Below are positions 1-5,767 of a stretch of 5,837 nucleotides of DNA, piece by piece. The position numbers were made by a program, and so were the translations under genes. This stretch comes from Lachnospiraceae bacterium (lineage in GTDB: Bacteria > Bacillota_A > Clostridia > Lachnospirales > Lachnospiraceae): contig QXWX01000185.1 in the NCBI GenBank assembly GCA_009911175.1, positions 1 through 5,837 of the forward strand. The letters are read 5' to 3'. Within the stretch, counting starts at the first letter, position 1; each line of letters starts with the position of its first letter. Below the pieces are notes generated by a model. That model made no database searches, was not told the DNA's origin, and saw nothing but the letters and a program-made list of their open reading frames with translations.

Positions 1-78
1 CGGCTAGAACTTTTAACGACGCAATGGTGCGGAACAGGCAGTTCAGGAGTTCAATTTCTGGCCGGATGGAGTACTAGG
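1..78. other. Left flank with no identifiable gene
   Basis: This 78-base stretch lies downstream of the last operon gene. On the plus strand one frame is open from the window edge to a TAG at 75-77, so it could be the last 24 codons of a convergent gene entering from the left. The peptide (ending ISGRMEY) matches nothing I recognise and is too short to judge. I see no clear rho-independent terminator for the operon here. An imperfect pairing of GGATG (64-68) with CATCC (83-87) lacks a U-tract. Confidence 0.4.
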
Positions 79-81
79 TCA

Positions 82-1074
82 TCATCCCCCGGACCTTTGC
101 GGAATTCGGAACACCGGATCCGGGCCGAAAAGCGTCCGGTTCATTTCCTCATCCCGGAGTCCGTATGCCAGATAACAGGAGCACCATTTCCTGCGGCACA
201 GAAAGCTCTCTTCAAACAACTCCTTCCGATGCCCTCCATACCAGTTTTTGCCCGATGCCCCGCTGATATTGCATCTGCGGACATTTCCGTCGGCCTCCAC
301 AAAAAGCCGGTTGAGACACAGGCTTTCATCTGCGGGAACATGCCGGAGCTCTCGGTCAAAATAGGGATCTATGGATTGGAACAGCCGAATTTCCTTTTCT
401 GTATAAGGGCGTTTCAGGCCGTCCATTTTGTTGACCCAGAGATAAATCTCGTCAGGGAGCATTTCCCGGAGCCTGCGGAGCAGATCTATATTACCCGGCA
501 CCCCAACTGCGCCGGCGCAAAGAAGGATACCTTCCTCCCGAAGCCGAATGCATTTTGCGGCAAATTCTTCGCAGGCCGTCATCTCCGGATGGAAGGAAGC
601 CCAGAGACGAAGCTTTTCCCGCGCGCCCCCGAACTGATCGAAGATTTTGAGAGAGCGTTCGGCAGAGAAGCTCAGGTTGGTCTGCGCTCCCGCTGCCTCC
701 AGAACATCCCATTTCGTCAGGCCGCCGAGTCCCTCCCAATACCATGGGTGGACCAGGGCTTCCCCGTAGGGTACAACCATCAGGGCGCGGATGCTCAGAT
801 ATTCCGCACTTTCCCGCAGACTTTCACAGAACCGGAACCATTGTTCCCGGTCATCTTCCAATTCCCGTTTAGAAATCCGATGCTTGGAAAAAGGGCAATA
901 GCTGCATTGATAATTACAGCTCTTTAAGCTGCCCCGGTAGAGGACTGTACGGCGTTGGTCCTGTACGGCTCCCGGATTCTCTCCACAGTGTGCCAGGTCA
1001 TCGGCACAGAGGGATTTCGTTTCAGCTTCACATCGTTTGAAACTGCTGCATAAGAGGTCAGTTTGTCTGTCCAT
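82..1074 (-). CDS. STM4011-family-like radical SAM protein
   Basis: Predicted 330-residue cytoplasmic radical SAM enzyme. The signature is the CxxxCxxC motif at Cys53, Cys57 and Cys60 (SCNYQCSYCPF), which would bind the 4Fe-4S cluster that cleaves S-adenosylmethionine. The sequence just before it (LYRGSLKSCNY) resembles what I recall of the STM4011 family. A second cysteine group at 253, 268, 293, 298 and 300 could bind an auxiliary cluster, as in SPASM/twitch-type enzymes; that is inference. The 43 residues before the conserved start are an apparent extension with four cysteines (9, 15, 23, 30). No later usable start precedes the radical SAM motif, since the next Met is residue 99. The ATG at 1074 has a GGGAGA ribosome site 6 nt upstream and overlaps the preceding gene by 17 nt, suggesting coupled translation. 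The gene ends in tandem TGA TGA stops. It is last in the operon. The reaction and substrate are unknown. Confidence 0.87.
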   Translation of the reverse strand: MDRQTDLLCSSFKRCEAETKSLCADDLAHCGENPGAVQDQRRTVLYRGSLKSCNYQCSYCPFSKHRISKRELEDDREQWFRFCESLRESAEYLSIRALMVVPYGEALVHPWYWEGLGGLTKWDVLEAAGAQTNLSFSAERSLKIFDQFGGAREKLRLWASFHPEMTACEEFAAKCIRLREEGILLCAGAVGVPGNIDLLRRLREMLPDEIYLWVNKMDGLKRPYTEKEIRLFQSIDPYFDRELRHVPADESLCLNRLFVEADGNVRRCNISGASGKNWYGGHRKELFEESFLCRRKWCSCYLAYGLRDEEMNRTLFGPDPVFRIPQRSGG

Positions 1075-2545
1075 GCGCTGTCTCCCATTCTGCCATTTTT
1101 TCGCTGATTTCCCTGGAAATCAGCTGCGGGCCAAGATAATCGGAAAGGCTGAGCCCGTCATCCGTCAGTACCAGCCAGCCGGATTCTGCCTTCCGCTGTG
1201 CCGGATCACAGCACACATCCCGCAGCCCTGAACCGCAGTTGGTCCCGACTTCATCAGGAGAGCTCTGTTGCACAAGATACCCCTCCTCGATCCACTCCGA
1301 CAGCAGCGGAAATTCTTTCAGGATCTCCGTGCCGAAACGCTCCCGATACCTGCCGATATCCAGTCCAGGCCGGATCAGGAGATGGCGGATCACATATCTG
1401 CGTTTCTGTTCCTCACGGGAAAGTACGATCCCATGAGTGACAACGGTAAAATCCTGCGTATTTTCATAAGCGTATAATTCACGCAGGCAGTCCTGCCTTG
1501 TGATGGCGTATGGGGTGCAGAAATGCAGATTCCCTACATAGCTCCGTCCGCCGCAGCCCAATGCCAGGGAGTTGCCGAAGCCGCACTCGGAGAAGGGGCG
1601 CAGATGTTCTGATTTTCCCTGAATAATCTGCTCCATAGACGCCTGTTGGGATGCTGCTGACTTCCCCCGGACAATCTGCGCTATCGAACCCTGCCGGGAT
1701 CCTTCTGATTTTCTCCGTACAAACCGCCTCATAGAATCCTGCCGGAACCCTTCGGATTTCAAAAAGCCGCATGCTTCCCGATACTGCTCAAAAGCCTTTT
1801 CCGGATCCAGCACCATTCCGTCTCGCAGCTCCCTTTCCAGCCCTGCGCCGTGCTTCACATACAGAGGATACAAAAAAATCTCCTGGGGACCGAGAGACAC
1901 CGCCCGTTCCAACGATTCCAAAAGAGATTGGATTGTTTGCCCGGGAATCCCGTAGATAAAGTCCGCATTTACACAGTCAAATCCAAAGGAAAGCAAAAGC
2001 TCCAGGGCTTCCAGCGCCTTTTTCCCGCTATGCCCCCGGCGCAGAGTTTCCAGTTCTCTGTCACAAAAGCTCTGGATCCCCATGCTGACCCTTGTAATGC
2101 CACGCCCCTTCAGCAACTGTAATTTTTCTCTGTCCGTCTGGTTGGGAGCCGTTTCGATCACAATGCTCCGGTTTTCGTCAAAATGCAGATAAGATTCCGT
2201 CATGGCAAAGACCCGATCCAATTGCTGCGCATTCAAAAGAAGAGGCGTCCCACCGCCTATGGTAAAATCGGAAAATCTTGTGCCTGCCGGCTCCAGAATC
2301 CGGCGGTACTGGCTCAGCTGCCGTTCCACCGCGTCCAGATACCGTTCCATTTCCTCTGTCCCGGCTCCGGTGACAGAGAACAGATTGCAGTAGCCGCATT
2401 TCATCTGGCAGAAGGGAATGTGCAGATACAGCCCGCAGCCCGGTCCCGAAAGACTGTCGGCGCAGTCTGCCAGACGGATCCCGGTCAGCGGGCGGTAAGC
2501 CGTTTTGTGAGGATAGCTGTACATATATTGAATATACGGATTCAT
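1058..2545 (-). CDS. STM4012-family-like radical SAM protein (HemN/HemW-like)
   Basis: Predicted 495-residue radical SAM protein with the architecture of the HemN/HemW group. Visible landmarks are an N-terminal YPHKTAYRPL segment (11-20), the cluster-binding Cys46, Cys50 and Cys53, a GGGTP motif (97-101), VSMGIQSF (153-160), GIPGQT (199-204), GCGGRSY (330-336) and a C-terminal domain ending in LSDYLGPQLIS (467-477). The HNxxYW-type haem-binding motif of HemW is not visible, so a coproporphyrinogen oxidase or haem chaperone label would be misleading. The protein seems longer than I expect for the family because of two inserts: three 16-residue repeats at 265-312 and a Cys-containing stretch at about 426-456 (Cys437, 445, 446). 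The ATG at 2545 follows the upstream gene by 15 nt. An AGAGG (2558-2562) overlaps that gene's stop codon and is spaced rather far at 12 nt. The substrate is unknown; it presumably acts with the adjacent radical SAM protein. Confidence 0.88.
   Translation of the reverse strand: MNPYIQYMYSYPHKTAYRPLTGIRLADCADSLSGPGCGLYLHIPFCQMKCGYCNLFSVTGAGTEEMERYLDAVERQLSQYRRILEPAGTRFSDFTIGGGTPLLLNAQQLDRVFAMTESYLHFDENRSIVIETAPNQTDREKLQLLKGRGITRVSMGIQSFCDRELETLRRGHSGKKALEALELLLSFGFDCVNADFIYGIPGQTIQSLLESLERAVSLGPQEIFLYPLYVKHGAGLERELRDGMVLDPEKAFEQYREACGFLKSEGFRQDSMRRFVRRKSEGSRQGSIAQIVRGKSAASQQASMEQIIQGKSEHLRPFSECGFGNSLALGCGGRSYVGNLHFCTPYAITRQDCLRELYAYENTQDFTVVTHGIVLSREEQKRRYVIRHLLIRPGLDIGRYRERFGTEILKEFPLLSEWIEEGYLVQQSSPDEVGTNCGSGLRDVCCDPAQRKAESGWLVLTDDGLSLSDYLGPQLISREISEKMAEWETAHGQTN
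1081..1086 (-). promoter_or_regulatory. Ribosome binding site of the STM4011-like gene
   Basis: GGGAGA on the minus strand lies 6 nt before the ATG at 1074, inside the end of the upstream gene. It supports this start in spite of the apparently extended N-terminus. Confidence 0.6.
1610..1753 (-). repeat. Three 48-bp in-frame tandem repeats in the STM4012-like gene
   Basis: Units lie at 1610-1657, 1658-1705 and 1706-1753. They encode EGFRQDSMRRFVRRKS, EGSRQGSIAQIVRGKS and AASQQASMEQIIQGKS (residues 265-312). All keep the frame and end in a KS pair. The 1658 and 1706 units share about 35 of 48 bases, so the duplication is not very recent. The first-translated copy looks like the ancestral family segment (GFRQ.SMRRF); the other two are extra. 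Confidence 0.88.
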
Positions 2546-2560
2546 AGTAACAAAAAACCT

Positions 2561-3562
2561 CTATAAAAAGAAATGCTTATAAGGAACGGTATTGACCACA
2601 GGATGATTGATCCCATGGAACTGGCATCCGTCCTCCCCGTAGCAGGTTCCGTGATCGGAACAGCAGATGACAAAGGCATCGCCCCGCTTGTCTTTCCAAT
2701 GGTCAAACAGCCGCCCCAGCTCCCGGTCCGCATAGCGAAGCGCTGCCCCGTGGCTGGCCAGGTTATCATGGGAGCACCCATCCAGATAGAAGGAATTGGG
2801 ATAATGAATGGCGTCCACATTGAGGTACATAAAAATCCTCTGCCCCGGATCCGCAGCTTCCAGCTTTCTCAAAATAAAGTCTACCTGATTTTTGGTGCTG
2901 TCCTTTACCCCGCAGCCAAAGGACGGGTTCCAGTAGCTTTTCCGGAAATATCCGGGAAATACCTTTCCCAGGTCTGAGCGTTTGTCAAAAAAGGAGACGC
3001 CTCCGACACACCAGGTATCATAGCCTTCCTTTTCCAGCCCTTCCATGATCGTGCCGCCGGAAAATCCGTAAGCCCCCGGGGGCGTTTTTCTGCCCATGCC
3101 GATCTGCCTGGGAAAAAACAGCATTTCCCGGTCAGCCAGATTTTTCGCCTCATGATCCGCAGGCAGGAAACCGGCAAACATGGCGTGATGGGACGGCCAG
3201 GTAAAATTCCCCGGAGCCTGGCATTTTTTCCAGGAGCCGTAACGATTCAGCACTGGGGTCGCTCCGTCCTCCTGCTCCTTCACCGCCGCGTCATACCGAA
3301 GGGTGTCCAGACATATGAACAAAATGTCCATCTGCCCGACAACCTGGTTCATATCCACGGAAGACGTTCTCCGCGCTTTGGCAGAAGAGAACAGCCGGAA
3401 AGGGACCTCTCCGGCATGCTCGTGCGGGGCTTGCCGATTGTCCTGAACTTCCATGTTATTTGCTTCTTTCTGTTTTTCCTGAACTTCCATGCTATTTGTT
3501 TCTTTCTGGTTTCCCTGAACTTCCATATTTTTTGCTTCTTTCTGATTTTCTTGTACATCCAT
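2561..3562 (-). CDS. STM4013-family-like hydrolase, alkaline phosphatase/sulfatase superfamily
   Basis: Predicted 333-residue metal-dependent hydrolase. Alkaline-phosphatase-superfamily landmarks are DILFICLDTLRYD (79-91, with Asp86 as likely metal ligand), NFTWPSHHAMFAGFLP (119-134), NVDAIHYP (248-255) and a C-terminal CSDHG (301-305) followed by FHGINHP (315-321). Thr121 sits about where sulfatases carry the Cys/Ser that becomes formylglycine, so a Thr nucleophile, as in phosphotransferase branches of the superfamily, is more likely than sulfatase activity; this is inference. No signal peptide is seen. The first 70 residues are unusual: three 12-residue repeats plus a partial fourth, each starting with Met, then a linker. 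The family-like part starts near Met71 (MNQVVGQMDILF, codon 3350-3352), giving 263 residues, but I see no good ribosome site there. The ATG at 3562 has AGGAAAG (3575-3581) 12 nt upstream, which is also weak, so the true start is uncertain. Confidence 0.83.
   Translation of the reverse strand: MDVQENQKEAKNMEVQGNQKETNSMEVQEKQKEANNMEVQDNRQAPHEHAGEVPFRLFSSAKARRTSSVDMNQVVGQMDILFICLDTLRYDAAVKEQEDGATPVLNRYGSWKKCQAPGNFTWPSHHAMFAGFLPADHEAKNLADREMLFFPRQIGMGRKTPPGAYGFSGGTIMEGLEKEGYDTWCVGGVSFFDKRSDLGKVFPGYFRKSYWNPSFGCGVKDSTKNQVDFILRKLEAADPGQRIFMYLNVDAIHYPNSFYLDGCSHDNLASHGAALRYADRELGRLFDHWKDKRGDAFVICCSDHGTCYGEDGCQFHGINHPVVNTVPYKHFFL
3445..3562 (-). repeat. 36-bp in-frame tandem repeats at the 5' end of the STM4013-like gene
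   Basis: Three full units lie at 3445-3480, 3481-3516 and 3517-3552, with a partial one at 3553-3562 and a trailing partial unit before 3445. Neighbouring units match at 32 of 36 bases. They encode 12-residue blocks such as MDVQENQKEAKN, MEVQGNQKETNS and MEVQEKQKEANN, then MEVQDNRQAP. The region is rich in Gln, Lys, Glu and Asn and probably disordered or helical. Confidence 0.92.
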
Positions 3563-3590
3563 AATGCTTTTGCACTTTCCTGTTTGATAC

Positions 3591-4805
3591 TCACGGCAGA
3601 TTTATCCGGCGTTCAGTATACAGCCACTCCTTCATCATTTCCGCCTGATGGAGGTAGATCCTGTTCTGGTCATAAATATCCTGGTAAATGAGATCGCCCT
3701 GGCCGTTCAGTTCAATGATCCTGGGCCGCAGGCTCTCCTTTTCCAGAAGTACATCGATCCCCACGCTCCGCAGTTCCGGATAGCATCCTGCCGCACGGAT
3801 GCAGAGCTGCTCCACATCTTCCATGACATGACACGGAAGCCCAAGCTCATTCCCCTTTAAAGGGTGGTTATTCAGATGCAGATTGGTAATGGGACCGGAA
3901 GAAAGACGGGCCAGGATAAAATCCATCCTCCCGTCCTGAACCACTGCCCGCAAGTCATAGGAAAAGCCGTTGTGCTCCGCCTTGGCATACCACCGTTCAA
4001 CGATACAGCCCAGTTCCAGAAGCCGCCCGATCATGGAAAGTACCTGCTTCCTGTCCGTAAACCGCCGGAGCCGCTTCGTATTGACCAAACGTCCGGTTTC
4101 GGGATTCTCCATTGCGCAGGTGTAGAGGATCATCCGGCCGGAGCGGGGCTGCCAGCGGAAAGCCGCCGCTCCGGCGGCACCGGAACCGCAGACCGGTTTA
4201 ATAAACACCTGAAAAATGCGGCGACGCTCCATAGAATCCAGCAGCAGATCCGCCCGCCCAACGCCATCCAACGTCTCAGCCACTGGAAGCACAGCCTGCC
4301 CAACGCTGTCCAACGTCTCAGCCACTGGGAACACAGCCCGTCCGATGCCATCCAACTCCTCGGTCACCGGAATCCCGGCCTCTGCCAGCCGCCTTTTACA
4401 CGCTCTTTTATCCAAAAGAGCGAGGATATCCTCCGGTTTGTTTAAAAACGTGATCTGCCGTTTCTTCCCCAGTTCTGCCAGCCATTGCAGCTTTTTTTCA
4501 TAATCCTGCGCCAGGATATTCAACTCATCCAGGCAGCAGCTTTCCCACAAAGGCGGGTCAATTTTCAGAAACACGTTTTCCCATGCGGTTTCATTCCAAA
4601 AAGGATCTGCCAGAGCCGTATCATCTCGAAAATCATTTTTCAAAACCAAATCCTTCCGAAGCGGACTTGCCGGCGAATCCGCGCTCCGGAAGGGAAACTC
4701 CTTCCAGTCCAGCAGCCGGAACGATATCCCTTCCGCCTCTGCGCCCTTTTCCAGATAGATGGTCCGTTTTGTACCGGGACTGCCGAGGAGAACTGCCTGC
4801 CTCAT
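3591..4805 (-). CDS. STM4014-family-like ATP-grasp protein
   Basis: Predicted 404-residue ATP-grasp enzyme, a fold that usually activates a carboxylate by phosphorylation and joins it to an amine or thiol. Supporting landmarks are NKPEDILALLDKRACKRRL (122-140), AGIPV (143-147), a lysine plus glycine-rich nucleotide loop FIKPVCGSGAAG (201-212), YDLRAVVQDGR (283-293), SVGIDVLLE (347-355) and the magnesium-binding IIELNGQGDL (363-372, Glu365 and Asn367). The family-like linker after AGIPV is expanded by three 14-residue repeats (144-185). The ATG at 4805 overlaps the preceding stop codon as ATGA with no clear ribosome site, so translation is probably coupled to the LRR gene. The ligation substrate is unknown. 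Assignment to the ATP-grasp fold is fairly firm; the STM4014 family name rests on motif recall and neighbours. Confidence 0.84.
   Translation of the reverse strand: MRQAVLLGSPGTKRTIYLEKGAEAEGISFRLLDWKEFPFRSADSPASPLRKDLVLKNDFRDDTALADPFWNETAWENVFLKIDPPLWESCCLDELNILAQDYEKKLQWLAELGKKRQITFLNKPEDILALLDKRACKRRLAEAGIPVTEELDGIGRAVFPVAETLDSVGQAVLPVAETLDGVGRADLLLDSMERRRIFQVFIKPVCGSGAAGAAAFRWQPRSGRMILYTCAMENPETGRLVNTKRLRRFTDRKQVLSMIGRLLELGCIVERWYAKAEHNGFSYDLRAVVQDGRMDFILARLSSGPITNLHLNNHPLKGNELGLPCHVMEDVEQLCIRAAGCYPELRSVGIDVLLEKESLRPRIIELNGQGDLIYQDIYDQNRIYLHQAEMMKEWLYTERRINLP
4251..4376 (-). repeat. Three 42-bp in-frame tandem repeats in the STM4014-like gene
   Basis: Units lie at 4251-4292, 4293-4334 and 4335-4376 and encode GIPVTEELDGIGRA, VFPVAETLDSVGQA and VLPVAETLDGVGRA (residues 144-185). 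The two extra copies share about 36 of 42 bases. Each is more diverged (about 28 of 42 for the middle unit) from the first-translated copy, which contains the family-like AGIPV segment that was probably the template. Confidence 0.88.
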
Positions 4806-5659
4806 TCGGTCAGCATGGCGTTCATCCAGATCTCGCCTTTGTATTCCTCCGGCTCATAGCGCTCCGACGCGTCAACCTTCGCCGGAAGAGCCTGCAGATC
4901 CTTTACCATGCCCTCTGACATATAATGAAAATGCACATCCAGCTCCTCGATATTGGGATAGGAAGGAATCGTTTCCAGGAGCAGGGCGCCGCCCTTGTCT
5001 GTCAGGGTGCCGTTGGCCAGATCCAGTACCTTCAGCTGCTTCATATATTTGCATTCCAGCACTGCCCGAACCAGTTCATCCTGGATCTCGCTGTCCTCAA
5101 TCCCCAGGTGCGCGAGCTTTGGAAAATCCGACTTTTCGAGAAGGGTTTTGATGGTGTCCGCGCTGCCGTCAAATCCGTAATCCTCAATTCCGATGTAAAG
5201 AACCAGCTTTTTCAGATTCGGCAGTTTGGCATTCTGGATCTCCTGGATCACCGACACCGGAAGCCCGCCGCAGATGATAGTCAGAGATTCCAGTCCCGGA
5301 TGGCTGATCTCTCCCAGCACCAGCTCCGAGCTTCCCTTGACAGTCAGTTCTTTTAAGTGAGGAAGGGCCTGCCAGAGCCGGCTGTAATTGCCCTGGATGA
5401 TCCAGGAAACCTCGCACTCCTCATAGTCCATGTCCCCTACAAACAGACTCTCAACATGGGAAAACCGTTCCTTGTTCTCCACGATCTGATCCAGGATGAT
5501 CTGGCAGCTGTCGTCCCAGGATTCACCCCAGCATCCAATCACCAGACCTGATACCTGGGGAAATTCCGGATCGTTCAAGATATCCTCCACCATGGTTCCG
5601 GGACCCTTTCCGTTCTCAAACTGTTCATAATCATACACATATTTTTTACTCTTTCCCAT
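4802..5659 (-). CDS. STM4015-family-like leucine-rich-repeat protein
   Basis: Predicted 285-residue soluble protein. The first ~95 residues contain stretches that fit what I recall of the family, namely LVIGCWGESW (39-48), LFVGDMDYEECEVSWIIQG (72-90). From about 99 on there is a run of irregular leucine-rich repeats: LPHLKELTV (99-107), HPGLESLTI (120-128), LPNLKKLVL (146-154), FPKLAHLGI (179-187), MKQLKVLDL (206-214) and YPNIEELDV (234-242). These resemble ribonuclease-inhibitor-like LRRs, which usually bind proteins. No signal peptide, membrane segment or enzymatic motif is evident. The start at 5659 was chosen because a near-perfect AAAGGAGG lies 5 nt upstream; a Met nine codons earlier (5686) would put that ribosome site inside the gene. 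It is the first gene of the operon. It may be a scaffold, partner-recognition subunit or substrate of the enzymes downstream; the sequence does not decide between these. Confidence 0.84.
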   Translation of the reverse strand: MGKSKKYVYDYEQFENGKGPGTMVEDILNDPEFPQVSGLVIGCWGESWDDSCQIILDQIVENKERFSHVESLFVGDMDYEECEVSWIIQGNYSRLWQALPHLKELTVKGSSELVLGEISHPGLESLTIICGGLPVSVIQEIQNAKLPNLKKLVLYIGIEDYGFDGSADTIKTLLEKSDFPKLAHLGIEDSEIQDELVRAVLECKYMKQLKVLDLANGTLTDKGGALLLETIPSYPNIEELDVHFHYMSEGMVKDLQALPAKVDASERYEPEEYKGEIWMNAMLTE

Positions 5660-5664
5660 AAAAA

Positions 5665-5672
5665 CCTCCTTT
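5665..5672 (-). promoter_or_regulatory. Strong ribosome binding site of the operon's first gene
   Basis: AAAGGAGG on the minus strand lies 5 nt before the ATG at 5659. It fixes the start of the LRR gene and is the strongest ribosome site in the window. Confidence 0.85.
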
Positions 5673-5719
5673 GCGGCAAGATGCAAGGCATCGTGAACAG
5701 CAGCTGCATTTTTCTTATT

Positions 5720-5748
5720 ATTATACGCAATTATACAGTGGGGTTCAA
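5720..5748 (-). promoter_or_regulatory. Probable sigma70/sigmaA promoter of the five-gene operon
   Basis: On the minus strand a -35 box TTGAAC (5743-5748) is followed after exactly 17 nt by a perfect -10 box TATAAT (5720-5725). A second TATAAT lies within the spacer but is only 7 nt from the -35 box. Transcription would start near 5713, giving a leader of about 54 nt. That leader contains a short inverted repeat, GATGC-AAG-GCATC (5680-5692), before the ribosome site. No operator was recognised. Confidence 0.75.
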
Positions 5749-5767
5749 CTGTTTTTTGTCCTATAGG

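Noticed and set aside
1..90. Rho-independent terminator after the operon
   Set aside because: Only a weak GGATG/CATCC pairing overlapping the stop codon was found, with no following T-run on the minus strand.
97..927. Long plus-strand open frame (276 codons) opposite the STM4011-like gene
   Set aside because: It is antisense to a gene with clear radical SAM motifs. Its translation has no recognisable motif and no convincing ribosome site.
1058..2545. Annotation of the larger radical SAM protein as coproporphyrinogen III oxidase (HemN) or haem chaperone (HemW)
   Set aside because: Fold similarity is clear, but the HemW HNxxYW-type motif is not seen, and the neighbours are not haem genes.
3152..3691. 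Plus-strand open frame encoding a very hydrophobic, Phe/Cys-rich, membrane-like protein
   Set aside because: The hydrophobic stretch is simply the complement of the Lys/Gln-rich 36-bp repeats in the hydrolase gene.
1610..4376. CRISPR array explanation for the direct repeats
   Set aside because: The repeats are contiguous without spacers, coding, in frame, and different in each gene.
3864..4445. Plus-strand open frame with repeated LSHW-type segments
   Set aside because: It is the antisense reading of the ATP-grasp gene; its repeats are the 42-bp repeats seen from the other strand.
5657..5686. Upstream ATG that would lengthen the LRR protein by nine residues
   Set aside because: The near-perfect AAAGGAGG ribosome site would fall inside the coding region, so the ATG at 5659 is preferred.
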